The translations under genes were made by a program, and so were the position numbers. Positions 5,761-6,076 of a stretch of DNA of 6,076 nt are shown one piece after another. Positions within the stretch are counted from its first letter, which is position 1; every line of letters begins with the position of its first letter. The DNA comes from Trueperaceae bacterium (lineage in GTDB: Bacteria; Deinococcota; Deinococci; Deinococcales; Trueperaceae), in the NCBI GenBank assembly GCA_007128755.1, contig SKWV01000382.1, positions 1-6,076 of the forward strand. The letters run 5' to 3'. The notes beneath the pieces were generated by a model. The model worked only from the letters and a program-made list of their open reading frames with translations. It did no database searches and had not been told where the DNA came from.

Positions 5761-5829
5761 GCACGCGACCGTCTGCGCACGCCGAACGCTCGAGGCGCCC
5801 ACACCGGACGGCGCGCACCGGGACCTGAC

Positions 5830-6076
5830 GTGACGCACCGTGGTGGCCGACGTGCCGTGACCATCGCCGCCAGCGTCATCCTCGCGACCGTCGTCGCCGG
5901 TCTGGCGCAGCAGGCCACGACCACCACCGTCACCATCGAGCGGGGCGAGCGGCTGATCCTCGTTGAGCAGCTCGCCCGCGCCGCCGACGGCGCACGCACC
6001 ATCCTCGGGAACGAGAACTGTGAGGAGGGAGCGCGCGTCACGCTCTTCTACGGTCCCGCGCCCGGGGTCGTCCAGA
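5830..6076 (+). CDS. Exported protein of unknown function, N-terminal part, runs off the window
   Basis: A frame opens at GTG 5830, 69 bases after the OstA-like gene, and stays open to the window end (82 codons). It begins with a basic stretch (MTHRGGRRA) and a hydrophobic segment (VTIAASVILATVVAGLA) ending in AQQA, a good signal peptide. The mature part starts TTTTVTIERGERLILVEQLARA and includes one cysteine (GNENCEEG). A GTG at 5857 is an alternative start; no strong ribosome-binding site supports either. Position after the LptC/OstA-like genes suggests another envelope or lipid-transport component, possibly a further OstA- or LptD-type protein, but the visible part has no motif that proves it. 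Third-position GC is high, as in the neighbouring genes. Confidence 0.65.
   Translation, partial: MTHRGGRRAVTIAASVILATVVAGLAQQATTTTVTIERGERLILVEQLARAADGARTILGNENCEEGARVTLFYGPAPGVVQ

Noticed and set aside
5757..5828. Short frame starting at GTG 5757 overlapping the OstA-like stop
   Set aside because: It ends after 23 codons, is Arg-rich, and has no ribosome-binding site of its own.
4777..5838. 353-codon minus-strand open frame
   Set aside because: It is antisense to the OstA-like gene, has no recognisable domain, and the plus-strand gene has a ribosome-binding site and signal peptide.

Overview
The window is a high-GC stretch of bacterial chromosome with tight gene packing, ATG and GTG starts, and a GreA-type RNA polymerase factor. 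LptC-like and LptA/OstA-like genes point to a diderm (outer-membrane) bacterium. High GC, secreted fasciclin (FAS1) proteins with acidic Pro-rich linkers, and OstA-type proteins together would fit Deinococcota, perhaps a Trueperaceae-like lineage. That placement is inference; no rRNA or other taxonomic marker is present.

Layout. (1) 1-450: the 3' end of a secreted FAS1-domain gene, followed by a hairpin terminator candidate at 501-553. (2) 579-1247 (+): a flavin nitroreductase-fold enzyme that resembles iodotyrosine deiodinase closely, including the Glu/Tyr/Lys substrate-clamp residues at matching spacing. (3) 1248-1661: a 414-base non-coding stretch ending in a leader with three abutting hairpins and a strong ribosome-binding site. 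(4) 1662-2441 (+): a complete FAS1 protein with a signal peptide and a long (V/I/L)-(D/E)-P repeat linker. It is a paralogue of gene 1 and is followed by a strong GNRA-capped hairpin whose sequence is related to the one after gene 1. (5) 2578-3525 (-): a membrane-anchored alpha/beta hydrolase with an intact Ser-Asp-His triad, convergent with the FAS1 gene. (6) 3636-4106 (+): greA, divergent from the hydrolase. (7) 4160-4771, 4783-5760 and 5830-end (+): an LptC-like bitopic protein, an LptA/OstA-like periplasmic protein, and the start of a third exported protein, very probably one transcription unit that may include greA.

Working together: the two FAS1 proteins, the anchored hydrolase and the LptC/LptA-like pair are all cell-envelope proteins. 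The LptC/LptA-like pair would form part of a periplasmic bridge carrying an amphipathic glycolipid to the outer membrane. The ATPase, permease and outer-membrane components are not in the window. No mobile element, CRISPR array, tRNA or rRNA was seen. I found no clearly novel multi-gene system. The most notable items are the deiodinase-like enzyme between two FAS1 paralogues, the duplicated gene-plus-terminator unit, and the structured FAS1 leader.
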